DNA of 64,000 bases from Cryptomeria japonica (GCF_030272615.1 NC_081412.1:24305860-24369859), one strand, 5' to 3'; numbered from the stretch's first letter, positions 32,012 through 42,423 are shown. The notes: generated by a model from the letters alone, not told the origin. A program made the numbers and translations.

Positions 32012-34735
32012 ATGCCCAATAGATTAAATAAGGACAAAAATAAAAAGATACAGAGTGACGAATGGGAAGTCGCACAAACCGCATTGAATCTCAGACAGCA
32101 GATAGAACGAAGGCGTAGGCTAAGGCAGCTTGCCGAAGGACGACCTGCCGAAGGGTTGCCCGAAGGGAACCAAGGAGGTGTCACGGAAGGTGCAGAAGCC
32201 GAGGGGAATTTCTACGCGTCGCCAGACTACTGTAGAGCGAGAAGCCTTGAAGAGTTTCTGGAGGAAACTAGGTTACGGAGAGAACTAGTTGAAGAGACTC
32301 GAGATCGGTTCATAGACTTATCTCTCACGCCACAAAGGGAGGATCACCGAAGGGAGCCGGGCACGGGTGACGGCGAAGGGGAAGCTAACCGAACGGTAGG
32401 TACAAGGCAGAACACCGTACCTTTGGTCACCACCACAAGAGACATCAGCGGCATCGGAGGGAGCAGCGTCGGAGGGCAGACACGGCCACAACCACCTCCA
32501 AGTGGACGACTTCCATCAATGGCGACCAAACAGAAGTTGCCCAAATTCAACGGGGATAGCAAAGATGATCCCGCACGGCATTGCCGTACCTGCGAAACCA
32601 TCTGGACAGCCAACGGGGTGACTGACCAAGATGAATGGATGAAACAGTTCCCCGCCACACTGAGAGGAGTGGCTATTGACTGGTATTCAGACTTGGATAA
32701 AACCGGGGTAACTACGTGGGATGAATTGAAGAAAGCATTCGAGAAGGAATTTCGGCTTCTCCGAGATGATAATGAGATAGTCTCCGAAATCTATGGAACA
32801 AAGCAAGGAAAGAAGGAGACCGTACAGGCATATGGCTGCCGGCTGAAGGAATTAGTCGGAAAGATGGAAAGCCAACCGGCTGATGGCTTAAAGAAGCGGT
32901 GGTTTGTCGAGGGTCTGAACCCTAAGCTACGACGAAAGATGAAAATTGTGCCTCCGACATCCTACGATGATGCATACAACCGGGCCATGGACTTGGAAAG
33001 TGAAAATAAGACGGCCAAAAAGAAGAAGAATAGATCTTCGTCATCCTCTGAAGATGATACATCGGAAGAAGAGAGTAGCAGTGATGAGAAGCTGAAGAAG
33101 AAAGTCACGGCCCTTCAGAAGGATATGGAACAGATGTTAAAAGAGTTTAAGACAATGAAGGGGGCCACAAGCAAGGATGATGAACTGTGGTGCACGGATT
33201 GTAAGGAGAGCGGCCACACAAAGGGTGCCTGTCCCAAGAAGGCATTCTGTGACATTTGCCAAATCATGGGACATTCTACGAAGGAATGCCCATACAATCT
33301 GAAGGCACGTAACCAGCAAGTGCTCTTTGCACATGAGCAACCCTCCACATCGGATTCAAACAATAATGCATCTTTCGGAGGCTACCGAGGAAACCGACGA
33401 GGCAGACGGGGGAATAATAATAATTCCACCAGAAATAGGGTCCAATACGATGCGAAGGGACGCCCGATGATTCAATGTAGGGCTTGCAATCAATGGGGTC
33501 ATTACGCACGAGAGTGTAATAACAATGACACCGCTCAAAAGCTATGTCGGTGGTGTGGCCCCGGTGACCATGAAGATGCCGATTGTCCGAAGTCTGGCGT
33601 AGGGGCCAATCTGATTGATATCGAAGGCAACACACGGGGTAAAGAAGCCATCCTTGCTCTTACCCGAGGGCAGGCAAAGGAAGCCCGATACCCCCATCCC
33701 CGCACGGAGAAGCAGAGAATGACGGAGGCAAGGGAGGAAATAGAAAGGGCCATGAAAGCCCAACGGGGAGAGACACACGACTCATCTGGACCCTACTGCA
33801 CAGACGCGGAGAGGAACATTGTACGGCAGATGCTCCAAATGGAGGTACCTGTGAAACTGGAAGACCTCCTACACACCATACCGCAATTGGGGACAGTGCT
33901 GTTGGGCACAAAGGTTGATAAACCCAAACCGAGAGACATGGACGCTCCCATACTGGGAAGCTCGGCAACAAATCCAGTTGTAATTACCGTCAACAATGGC
34001 CGACACCCAGCTGTGGTGGAGATGGGCATCCTGGGCACCATCCTGACGGATACTATAGTAGACGGCAGTTCCGGAGTAAATGTCCTTCCGGAGGACACAT
34101 GGAAAAAGCTAGGAAAGCCCACTCTGTGGCCACCCAAGTTTAATCTTCTAGGTGCAGACCAGCACGGGATTAAACCCCTCGGCATGTTGATGGCACAGCA
34201 AGTCACCGTGGGTGCACAACCTTTTGTACTCGACTTCGTGGTCATTCCATTGAAACAGAAAGGGTACGACGCCATACTTGGAAGAGGATGGTTGGTGGCA
34301 GCGAAAGCAAACCACAACTGGAAACGAAATACACTCTCGATGGAGAGCGGAGGCAAGAAATTCACTATTGATCTCCGGACGCAGTTGGTGAGCGAGGAAC
34401 TTGCCTCTTCCTCGGGATCTGAATCCGAGAGGGAAAATGACCCACGAGACGAAGGGAGAGAGGGGATGGACCCAGATGCCGAAGGCATATTAAAAATCGG
34501 AGGTTGCTGTTCGGAGGATGACACAGATTCACTAAATGGATTGTTCCATTGGCAGCAAGAGGACTATGAGATGTTCTCACCCTCCTGTAACGTATTAAGC
34601 GTCAAAGTAGAGGAACCAGAGCAACCAACAGAGGTGTACCTGCCGGAATACAAAGAAAATTGGAAGGGAGACGCCCCAAACCCTGGCGACGTAAATAATC
34701 CGAAGAGTGTTGGCAACGATTGGAACCCTGTATAG
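32012..34735 (+). CDS. N6 Gag-protease polyprotein, 907 aa, intact
   Basis: Uninterrupted from ATG 32012 to TAG 34733-34735. The N-terminal ~160 residues are charged and partly coiled. A Gag core follows at about 175-330 (KLPKFNGDSKDD, TLRGVAIDWYSDL, FRLLRDDNEIV). Next is an acidic Ser-rich spacer, then four zinc knuckles: CTDCKESGHTKGAC (~392), CDICQIMGHSTKEC (~413), CRACNQWGHYAREC (~489) and the variant CRWCGPGDHEDADC (~511). An aspartic protease starts near 680 (DTIVDGSSGVNVLP; DGS in place of the common DTG/DSG) and ends with YDAILGRGWL. It would form particles, bind element RNA and process itself. The absence of any stop or frameshift in 2.7 kb fits the near-identical LTRs. Confidence 0.92.
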   Translation: MPNRLNKDKNKKIQSDEWEVAQTALNLRQQIERRRRLRQLAEGRPAEGLPEGNQGGVTEGAEAEGNFYASPDYCRARSLEEFLEETRLRRELVEETRDRFIDLSLTPQREDHRREPGTGDGEGEANRTVGTRQNTVPLVTTTRDISGIGGSSVGGQTRPQPPPSGRLPSMATKQKLPKFNGDSKDDPARHCRTCETIWTANGVTDQDEWMKQFPATLRGVAIDWYSDLDKTGVTTWDELKKAFEKEFRLLRDDNEIVSEIYGTKQGKKETVQAYGCRLKELVGKMESQPADGLKKRWFVEGLNPKLRRKMKIVPPTSYDDAYNRAMDLESENKTAKKKKNRSSSSSEDDTSEEESSSDEKLKKKVTALQKDMEQMLKEFKTMKGATSKDDELWCTDCKESGHTKGACPKKAFCDICQIMGHSTKECPYNLKARNQQVLFAHEQPSTSDSNNNASFGGYRGNRRGRRGNNNNSTRNRVQYDAKGRPMIQCRACNQWGHYARECNNNDTAQKLCRWCGPGDHEDADCPKSGVGANLIDIEGNTRGKEAILALTRGQAKEARYPHPRTEKQRMTEAREEIERAMKAQRGETHDSSGPYCTDAERNIVRQMLQMEVPVKLEDLLHTIPQLGTVLLGTKVDKPKPRDMDAPILGSSATNPVVITVNNGRHPAVVEMGILGTILTDTIVDGSSGVNVLPEDTWKKLGKPTLWPPKFNLLGADQHGIKPLGMLMAQQVTVGAQPFVLDFVVIPLKQKGYDAILGRGWLVAAKANHNWKRNTLSMESGGKKFTIDLRTQLVSEELASSSGSESERENDPRDEGREGMDPDAEGILKIGGCCSEDDTDSLNGLFHWQQEDYEMFSPSCNVLSVKVEEPEQPTEVYLPEYKENWKGDAPNPGDVNNPKSVGNDWNPV

Positions 34736-34777
34736 AAGACCGCAGTCTTCAAAATCTTTATTATTATTCTTCTTCTT

Positions 34778-35083
34778 ATGTACGGGAAGGAGATCGTGGT
34801 CCCTGTAGAATTTGTGGTTCCAGGTCTTCTGATGGCCATTGAAAATAGATTGGCCACCAACGGGTACAAATTGAAACCCTACCACACGAAGCGCGCAGGG
34901 GACCCGAGAGGCCGGACGGACACCCGAGAGCCCGGAGGGGGACCCGAGAGGATGGAAGGGGACCTAAGAGGCCAGGCAAGCGACTTGAGAGGCACGGTAC
35001 AAAAGGAGACTTTTGGGCGAGGAAAACCGAGAAGGATGAAGGGCGATCCTAGAGACAGGGGACCCGAGCCGAAGACTCTCTAG
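34778..35083 (+). pseudogene. N6 integrase C-terminal scrap fused to repeats
   Basis: MYGKEIVVPVEFVVPGLLMAIENRL matches the conserved end of Ty3/gypsy integrases (YG.E.V.P.E...PSLR). KLKPYHTKRAG then runs into short repeats of a GDPRG/GPERMEGD type. It shows that the pol deletion ends inside integrase. Confidence 0.75.
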
Positions 35084-35420
35084 ACAATTTCAAAAAAAAA
35101 AAAAAATCGCACGGTCATACGACAGCGACCGTATGGTCAAAAAAAAGAAAAAAAAAAAAAAAAAGGGAAAATGGCCACCATACGGTGGGACCAAGGTGAC
35201 ACCACCGTGCGGTGGAACCACCGACGGTGACACCATCGTGCGGCGGTCACACCGTGCGGTGGGAGCCACCAAAGGTTGTTGCCGAGACATGAACCCACCA
35301 CCGCACACCGCACCGAACGCCGCACAGCCCGACCACCGCACAACACCGAACACCGCCGCACAGCAAGGGATAAAGGAGGAGGAAGACGCACCGCACGGCC
35401 CGACCACGCACCGCATGGCC
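35084..35420 (+). repeat. N6 poly-A runs and CACCGTGCGGTGG-type repeats
   Basis: Two A-runs (35093-35106, 35141-35164) are followed by about four copies of a near-palindrome, (C)CACCGTGCGGTGG, in 35200-35265, then CCGCAC-rich sequence to about 35420. Open frames across it (e.g. 35133-35747) have repeat-driven composition and I do not call them genes. Confidence 0.6.
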
Positions 35421-35807
35421 CGATCAACACGCACAGCAAGGGTTACGCACACCAACGCGCAACAGCCGCAAAAGGAAAAAGAAAAAAAGAGACCAAGCCC
35501 GCACAATCCACACAGCCACGTAAGGGCAAAACGACCGCCACAGGTAGACCAAGCAGCCGCACGATTGGAGGTGCCAGTGCTGTTGTTGACCGTACAGGGA
35601 GGTTGTATGGCCGGGGTGCCATCGGGGACATTACAGTGCCTAAAAAAAGAAAAAAAAAACGACGACGGATTGAAAAATGATTCGATGACATCTGGAGCCT
35701 GGACATTGAAAATATTGGAGTGTAGAAGAAGGGTTTTGGCATCTTAAAATATCACAGAAATGCAGTGCGCCATGGACTTTCGTATGGTTCTGAGGGTGAT
35801 AAATTGG
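35421..35807 (+). other. N6 interior, purine-rich, no gene
   Basis: Contains further A-runs (35642-35660). A short stretch (GGCMAGVPSG in one frame) has no recognised relatives. Confidence 0.4.
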
Positions 35808-35810
35808 TGG

Positions 35811-35925
35811 GGCAGCGCACCTGGGGCGCTGCCCCAGGACCCCTCGAGGGGCGCTGCCCCAGACCCCGCGAGGGGCGCTGCCCCTCGATCCCGCTGGGGG
35901 CGTTACCCCAGACCCCCAGTTTATT
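35811..35925 (+). repeat. GC-rich hairpin minisatellite in N6
   Basis: Four to five units of about 24-25 bp built on GGGGCGCTGCCCCAGACCCC. Each unit contains the inverted repeat GGGGC-GCT-GCCCC. It is by far the most GC-rich patch of the window. Confidence 0.85.
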
Positions 35926-36119
35926 TTTGAGCTACAGAAGACCACGGGAAGTGTTGTGGTTGTCCGTATTGTGAGAAAGAAGCCCGCAGCTAAGCATTGG
36001 CAGGGAGGCCATAAGCCGTAGAGGGAGGCGGATTTGAAGGTTGGGAACAAACAGAGTTTGAGGGAAGGCATTGCAGGTCCGCGCAATTGTATGACACCAG
36101 GGAGTTATTCAGTTCAGTT

Positions 36120-36620
36120 TTTAGCCTTTGGGGAGTGTGAGGTGTCTCCTAGCATTTGTGCCAGCGGATTGTGGCCACCTCCAGGCATGACTGGTACGCT
36201 TTGAGGAACTCGGAGTATGTCTCGGCTGGACGTGAGGTTGCCTTGGTGGATGCACAGAGGACTCGGGAGGAGCTGACCACCAGGTTGGAGGCACTAGTCG
36301 CGTGAGACTTAGTTCAGCGTACCCAGGAGTTGGATGCCGGGAGAGCAGCACGGGTGGCTATCGAGGACAAATTGGCTAGGGAGATAGTATCAATTGAGTA
36401 GCAGTTGGTGGAAGCTGAGACTGAAAAACGTGTTTTGCAGACAAGTTTGGGTTAAGCACAGGAGGACTGTGATGGCAAAGGAAGCAATATTGGTGAATTC
36501 CGCACTTGAGCATCAGCTGGTAGCAGAAAAGGGTTTTCAGGCGAGGACGCAGCGAGTGTATAAGATCCGGGCCCGACTGGTGTCAGTAGTTTTTGTCGTT
36601 CATCTCTATTTTGTATTAAG
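36120..36620 (+). pseudogene. N6 decayed coiled-coil frame
   Basis: One frame reads TREELTTRLEALVA, DLVQRTQELDAGRAARVAIED, then KLAREIVSIE and QLVEAETEKRVLQTSLG with stops between. This is a heptad-rich coiled coil, possibly the remnant of an extra 3' ORF of the parental element. Confidence 0.5.
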
Positions 36621-36642
36621 TCGTCGGAGTCGACTTCTTTTC

Positions 36643-36655
36643 TTGGGGGGGATGA
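36643..36655 (+). promoter_or_regulatory. N6 polypurine tract
   Basis: TTGGGGGGGATGA directly before the 3' LTR. Confidence 0.88.
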
Positions 36656-36972
36656 TGTTGACGGGAATAATCATTATGTTATGTTGTTATATTATCTTAT
36701 GTTGTCGTCGGTAATAATGAGTTGCGGCGGTCAGTTGGTTAGCCGACGGGTAGGTAGTTGGAGTCGCGACGGTTGTGTCGCACCCCTTCGGGTATTATAT
36801 ATTGTGTACCTTTTCTTCGAAAGGAGCATGTTGGTCGTGTCAAATGTAATGTTATAAGCACTTATTGTACATGGACTGTGGAATTAATATAGAGGCTGGT
36901 TATTTAATATATTTCCTTTATGTTCTGTGCATTTACGTTCTGCATTTAACCGTTTACCCGAGAGGGCAAACA
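36656..36972 (+). repeat. N6 3' LTR
   Basis: 317 bp. Same as the 5' LTR apart from an extra 18 bases near its start (a partial duplication of TTATGTTGT-like sequence) and one or two substitutions. Confidence 0.93.
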
Positions 36973-36977
36973 GACGT

Positions 36978-37842
36978 GTCATTTATGTCATGTTCAAATT
37001 GCCCAAAAAGAATAAAAATGCAACACTGCAATATATTAACTACATGTAATTTTAACAAAAACAATCATAATGTGAAGCAAATATATGATTATGCCAGTTC
37101 ATAAATTGACATAGAACATCATCTGTGCATGCAATAAGCATAATCCACAATGAGAATGAAATCTTAACAGTTTCAAGACTATAGGTATTTAATTCTATAT
37201 ATCTGTATTTTATCAAAAGAATACTGACAGCACATTGCATCTCATGGCCAGGACAGGTTTCCCTTCCCATCTCATTCAGTCATCCTTAATAAAAGGAATA
37301 TACAAAAGTGATTGCAAGAGAAATCAAAAAATATTTCCAAAATGCTGGGATTTAGCATAATTGAATGCCACGTGTTAAAATTTCCTTTTTTGAGACCTAC
37401 AAAAGTTAACAATGGAAAACATGACACAATGAGATTTGTGTGGAGTGTAAATGCAATATTCCCTAATGATAAAGCTACAAACACCATAAAAGGGTGAATC
37501 AATGGCTAACGGTAAACCCACAAGACAAACATGGGCCCTTACTACAATAGGTTTTCTAATATAAAAGCCTTCACCATACATAAAACTGCCCATATACCAG
37601 TAATAATAACACACAATCATTTTCTTCTCATGATTAATCACAACAACATTCTCAGCCAGAACATGTCCATACTGTTCGGCCATTATATGTATTATTCGGG
37701 ATTCATCGTTGTGATACACTGGTAAATGCATAAAGAAAACATGGTACTTAATGTGAACATGTATATGTATGGGGTGTGTTTGCATGTAGCACTATAAAGC
37801 ATTGCAATATCCTTACCATGTCTTGGATTGGTTCACTGCAGC
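36978..37842. other. AT-rich DNA, no gene seen
   Basis: Continuation of the tract interrupted by N6. Frames up to 136 codons on the minus strand (37375-37785) show no motif or repeat family. Confidence 0.4.
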
Positions 37843-37953
37843 ACTAGAGAATGGTGTCACAACCATCCCAAACCTTTGAATGGAGATCCCAGAGCTGTCA
37901 ATTCTTTTAATCTTCCAGGACCTTTCTCAACCGTACAGATGCATGTATACCTT
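37843..37953 (+). CDS. Candidate penultimate exon of a second unrecognised gene
   Basis: After the acceptor CACTGCAG one frame reads TREWCHNHPKPLNGDPRAV then NSFNLPGPFSTVQMH, followed by GTATAC. The exon end is in phase with the next candidate exon. No homology is claimed. Confidence 0.4.
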
Positions 37954-38063
37954 CCTATTTTTTATCAAAGTGATCTGCATCTAAGGCTTTTGTACTTTAA
38001 TCTTTATCAGCGTAACTTTCAACTTTATCAAAAAACAAAAAAATATTGGTGACATAATGTTTC

Positions 38064-38232
38064 AGCTTGCAAGCAACACCGATGAAAGAAGTGTTCTGCT
38101 TGATTTAAACATGCAAAGTGCTGAGAAAAGTCAAAATGTTCAGAACTTCAATAGGAAGCGAAGGAGATTATCAGTGATGTTCAATCAATCTCTGTTGCCA
38201 ACTGCAAGGAGTAGGCAAACATGACTGATTAT
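38064..38232 (+). CDS. Candidate last exon with basic C-terminus
   Basis: Following TGTTTCAG the frame reads LASNTDERSVLLDLNMQS, then NFNRKRRRLSVMFNQSLLP and a TGA at 38222-38224. The intron (~110 bp) has GT and AG ends, and joining keeps the frame. The RKRRR cluster could be a nuclear localisation signal. It runs opposite to the exons at 27837-29262. Confidence 0.4.
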
Positions 38233-39180
38233 ATGCATGGCCACAAGCTCATAACCTAAAAAGAATCATTTGCTGCTTGCAATTGGCTAGCGTATTTAAG
38301 GAACCCAAATCATCCCCATTCTTATCTGCTCTTCTGGTATGGTGAATGTCATAGGCTCATTAAAGACGGTCAGACAAGTTCAATTTTCAAAATATGCTAA
38401 AGGGTTTGGTCAAAGGTTGCAACCATTACATTCTTTTCAAGTGATCACTAATCATTGAGCTGCAATGTTCTACAAATGCACGTCCTCTAAAGGAAACAAT
38501 CAATTCCAACAAGGCTTGGAAGTTTGTAATTTCCAAAAAAGTATGGTTTCACCCTCAAAAAAAGAAAATTTAAAATATGGATCGTAAATATATACCATAA
38601 GAAACATAGAAGCTCCTTGCAATCAATCATTTAAAAATTTAAAGTACATGCACAATCATGAAGTATACTAAAAAAAAATTGTTTTCACTTTCATTTCCAT
38701 TTTAAGTTTCTATTTTTTATTTTCAAATTTCCATATAAAAAAAATTTTAAAAATTGTCTAATCGAGTTAGTCCAATTTAAAAATATATATTGGAATTAAA
38801 AACATTTTTAGCAATTTTCCTGAAACCAAAAAGGTTTGACCTGACCTGGTAACCATGCTTCTCTTTTTAGATAAATCTAGCAGTAATTAAAATGGTTAAG
38901 TTTGTTATCCATTTCCTGCTTATTCGGTGTTGCACATGCACATGAACATTTTAGGAAGGTTTATGTAACAATGAATAACCAGCTTCAGCACTAACGATTT
39001 TCACCTTACGTCAGCATTTAGAAATGAATAGAGTCAGTTTATTTGTCAAGGAATTTATTTTATATTTTGATCAATTGATTATATTAATATATATTTTATG
39101 CTTAACAGAAATCTAAGTATACATGATGGAAGTTGAAAAAAGCACGAAAGTGGAAATTGATTATTATTAGGTTATCTGGT
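38233..39180. other. No gene seen
   Basis: AT-rich, with runs of A/T at 38570-38850. No frames above 60 codons and no repeat family recognised. Confidence 0.4.
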
Positions 39181-39515
39181 CTTTTGAAGCTAAATTTGGA
39201 TAGGGCTTCAGGGGCAATCCAACCCTTCGAGTGCTGCTTGTGTGATGACAGTGCATGTTCATTATAAGGGCTTGCATTCAGGAGGTTGGTGAATGGGACA
39301 AAAAATGAAGCTCAACTCAAGCCTTGGTTCTGGGCTTCAAAGTGGCTTTGCAATGTGGGATTTCCAACCTTTTGATTGAGAGAGACTCTATGGTTATTTT
39401 TAGTGCCATCGGCAACTGCAGTTCATCGAATTGGAAACTGAAAAACATTCTGTGGTTAGCTTGGCCTGTATCCCAAACCAGAGATACTAGAAATATACAA
39501 ATATCTTCCTTAAAT
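39181..39515 (+). pseudogene. LINE RNase H fossil
   Basis: Frames KLNLDRASGAIQ (compare LNFDGASKGNPG), then TKNEAQLKALVLGFKVALQCG and NLLIERDSMVIFSAIGNCSSSNWKL correspond to the plant LINE RNase H with the Asp, Glu and Asp positions visible. It is frameshifted and ends where the L2 target duplication begins. It could be a small 5'-truncated LINE older than L2. Confidence 0.7.
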
Positions 39516-39791
39516 AACAATATCAATGGAGTGAATGATTGATCGTTTGGAAGAATACACCTTGGCAATTCGAAATTTATTAGACCGACATTGCAACACA
39601 GGTATAAATTTGATGGCCGTAGTTTGGTATTTGTGTTTTTAAAATATTATCAAACTTTTTAGGAATACTATATCATAAGAAAAGAAAAAGGATCTATTCT
39701 TCAGAGATATATATATTTAATTTATATATTATATCAAAATAAGGTACATCTATCAAAATTTTATTATATACGTAGAAGATTTGCGAAGAGA

Positions 39792-40470
39792 ATGGCTCTG
39801 CAATTTTTCGATCATGCAAACGACCGAGCTGTCGATGGTGGGAGGAGATGTGTTGGGGTTGCCTCAACATCCGGTAGGGTTCCCCCTCTACAGGAGCAAC
39901 CTTGGGAGACTGTGAAGAGCAAGCACACCATTAGGGCAGAGAGGAGATGGGCTTCTACGGTGGCTGTAGACTCTGCATATCGCTGTCCCGGCGACCATCG
40001 CCCATACCAGGGCAGGAACTTTGAAATGGCTGGCAAACCACCATATGGCAGGGAAGTCTCTGCACATAACCACCCGTGGCAAGTGGTAGTAGGCAAGAAA
40101 GCAGCTAGGGCAGAGAAGAGGGAAGCTAGGGCGGCAGAACAAACAAAAATGTGGGTGATTCCCATCACCTCTCAAATCCCCGACTGTGCCACCAAAGCAA
40201 ACAAGATACCGCTGGGTTTTCGAGCAAATTACTCGGGCCCTGGACAGCCCCTTCGAAAGCCACAGCAGAATACATGCCCACTTACCAACAGAGCGGAGGG
40301 TTATGTTAGACCCGCTAAGGATGGAGGAAGGGCATTGCCATTTCATGGACCTAAATTCGCAAAACTATTTCCGGTCTCGAAGCTAGGAAACCCGCCACAT
40401 CATGTCGCAAGAAAAGAGGATGCCCTAGCAGCGACAAAATCCGACCCAGAGCCCATCAAAATCACGAACC
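39792..40470 (+). pseudogene. L2 ORF1, N-terminal part
   Basis: Open from ATG 39792 (MALQFFDHANDRAVDGG) to the K-A junction. Its ~226 residues are basic, Pro/Arg-rich and probably disordered, typical of the RNA-binding N-terminus of LINE ORF1 proteins. The frame continues exactly at 45078, with the codon split by the insertion kept in phase, so before the insertion ORF1 was open for 369 codons. The composition alone does not name a family. The call rests on the junction. Confidence 0.8.
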
Positions 40471-41300
40471 TGTTGACGTGTATTTTGTACACAATCATAC
40501 ACAGAATAAAATACCTAAAGGCATCTTATCCTCTCTTGAGAAAATAGTCTCTAACTGCTGAAGATTCGCGTAAAGGATCAGTTAGGTAGACTCCAAGGTT
40601 CTTTTAGTGGGGTCTCCACCTGTGGACAAGCTCCAGTGGTATGATGTGATTTGCTGGAATCACAAGGGGACTTACATTGAAATTCCGATCTGCTTTGCTG
40701 GACACAGGCTCTTACTAACTTAGATTTGGAAAAAATGGAAAAAGGATAAGGGTGAAGAGAGGATCTAATCCTAATACTAAGAATGTAGGAGCAATGATTG
40801 ATCTTTGACAAAACTCTAACTAGATCTTGTTTTGACATCAATGGAACATCTACACAAGACTAGTGCGATCTTCTAAGGGAGCTTTATGATGTTCAAATCA
40901 TCACCGCAGGCATAGATACCATCCAAGTTGATGCATATCAATGAAGAGGCGACAAATTGAAATTGAGCTTAGGCTGAATGATTCCAGTTGACTACACAAG
41001 GCAAGTCTGCAATCAACAAACTGCTAGTAGTATGGATGTACGAATTCCACCATCAATCAATCACATTTCCTCCATTCATCTAATCATCTACCATCTAAGA
41101 TTGAAGACTCAACAAGAAACCATGCAAATTGCAAGAAAAACGACATATTTCACCATTACTTCAATGAAAATGGAGTTTGTTTACAATCAATGGCAACAAT
41201 TTCTTGCCTTGTCCTCCTATTCTACTCTAATTGCTATTCTATCAATTATTTACAACTCTCTCTAATTCTATCTAAAATTCCTTTACAAAATGAAATGCCT
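40471..41300 (-). repeat. K-A R-U5-like end, shared with K-B and K-C
   Basis: Similar to 58881-59740 and, more weakly, 57972-58820: GTATTTTGTACACAATCATACACAG at the edge in K-A and K-B, then phrases such as TCCTCTCTTGA, GATGTGATTTGCT, and AACCATGCAAATTGCAAG in K-A. In minus orientation it is the 3' ~830 bp of the LTR, after the TATA box. Confidence 0.75.
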
Positions 41301-41304
41301 GGGC

Positions 41305-41312
41305 TTATATAG
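41305..41312 (-). promoter_or_regulatory. K-A TATA box for the element transcript
   Basis: The minus strand reads GGCACTATATAAGCCC. The same place in K-B reads GCTATACATACCC (59754-59762) and in K-C TCTATGAAAGG (58828-58835). It is 835-880 bp from the LTR end in K-A, K-B and K-C. Confidence 0.7.
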
Positions 41313-41655
41313 TGCCCACCATACAATTTGATGGCTTAGATCAATTCAAGATCAATGGCCAAGATTTTACAATGAAAACCCTAATTAGGGTTTGTTACAA
41401 CCATTACATAACATTTAATGCTTGACCAATGATAAAATTGTATTGCTTGGACACATGTCCCTTCTAGAAAAATCGACCAATGGATAGCCGGGGTAGGTAC
41501 ATCGAAGTTTGTGCCACCTTCCATGAGTTAAGTACATTGAATCTAGACATGCTGAGGTGGACTTCACTGACTGGAGGAGTGATGACTAGGATGCCACCTC
41601 ATCTGACACTTGAAGCTTGCTAGATATTCAATTTGATGTCGTTGAGAGGCTATCT

Positions 41656-41829
41656 TTAATTAACTCTTGTTCTAACTCCTTTTGTCCTTGATGTGCAGGA
41701 TGATGTACCTCGCCTTGGAACGCTGAATTGGAAGAGGTCGCCCTTGTCTTGGCTTGATCGTCCTAGCGAAGACCGTCCTGGCGAAGACCGTCCTTGATCC
41801 GGCTTGATTTTCCTTGAAGAGACCTCCAT
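41656..41829 (-). CDS. K-A 57-aa frame at the position of the large K-B ORF
   Basis: ATG at 41829 (MEVSSRKIKPDQ) lies at the same distance from the conserved leader intron as the K-B start codon at 63174. It contains a GRSS repeat (GRSSPGRSSLGRSSQ) from a 15-bp tandem repeat (CGTCCTGGCGAAGAC) and stops at 41656. It shows no similarity to the K-B protein, so the large gene was lost or never present here. Probably not functional. Confidence 0.4.
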   Translation of the reverse strand: MEVSSRKIKPDQGRSSPGRSSLGRSSQDKGDLFQFSVPRRGTSSCTSRTKGVRTRVN

Positions 41830-41836
41830 TTGACGC

Positions 41837-42035
41837 CTACACAACATTTCAAAATTAGTAACATGATTTTGCAATGAATAGATAGAGAGCAAATTTTAGG
41901 AAACTTAATGATAAGTCCTTTATTAATCATTTCCTAAAAACAACTGAGCTAAGGCAAAACAAAATTTCAAAATCCAAAATTAAGGAAATGACGATCAACG
42001 TTCAAAATCAAAACAATAAATCCATATCGTCATAC
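41837..42035 (-). other. Putative leader intron of K-A
   Basis: Minus strand donor GAG|GTATGA and acceptor TTGTGTAG bound 199 bases. K-B has the same ends 209 bases apart. Inside, TTTTAGGAAA (41894-41903) pairs with TTTCCTAAAA (41930-41939). The stem is conserved in K-B. Confidence 0.55.
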
Positions 42036-42423
42036 CTCTTTGAGAGCTTAACTCTAAAATGCAAAATAAAGGAATTCGCCTAGGCAAAATTTGAAATTCG
42101 ATAGTCTTGATGTGATCTTCAAAAGAACGTTCCTCTTATCAACTTCGCCACCCTTCAAGTCTTGGACGTGATCTCCTCTTCAAGTTAGCAATTTCGCCAT
42201 CTTTGATATGTCTTTGACGTCCTAGGCAACTTCGCTCAAATGGAAACTTCAAGTTCGCCTCTCCTTTGGATAGTAGTTTCGCACCACCTTTGATTGAATT
42301 CGCTCCTCTTCTTGAATGATAATTTCGCCCTTCCTTTGTATGAAATTCGCTCCTCTTTTGCCTTCTCCAAGTTGCATATGAGAGATGATAAATGATGATG
42401 TGAAAATGAAATAAACACCTTCC
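42036..42423 (-). other. K-A leader exon region
   Basis: Shares sequence with 63392-63649 of K-B. It contains repeated TTCGC(T/C)CCTC-type phrases every ~30 bases on the plus strand. Small upstream frames exist on the minus strand (e.g. 42139-42480). Confidence 0.5.

Larger units (their letters stand above)
31522..36977 (+). mobile_element. N6: young gag-protease-only LTR element (TR-GAG type)
   Basis: 31527-36972 flanked by GACGT (31522-31526, 36973-36977). LTRs of 299 and 317 bp differ by an 18-bp insertion and one or two substitutions, so insertion was recent. PBS, an intact 907-aa Gag-protease frame, an integrase C-terminal scrap, GC-rich repeats, a decayed coiled-coil frame and a purine tract follow in order. 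RT, RNase H and most of integrase are deleted, so it depends on a partner element. Elements that keep only gag have been described in plants as TR-GAGs. Confidence 0.92.

Noticed and set aside
33793-34524. 243-codon minus frame opposite the N6 gag
   Set aside because: Antisense shadow of an intact coding region, with no motif of its own.
35133-35747. 204-codon plus-strand frame
   Set aside because: Starts in a poly-A run (poly-Lys) and crosses CCGCAC repeats; no recognisable domain, and overlapping frames are open on both strands because of GC-rich repeats.
39792-40547. 251-codon ORF as a host gene
   Set aside because: Its last ~25 codons are K-A LTR sequence, and its frame continues into LINE ORF1 after K-A, so it is LINE ORF1.
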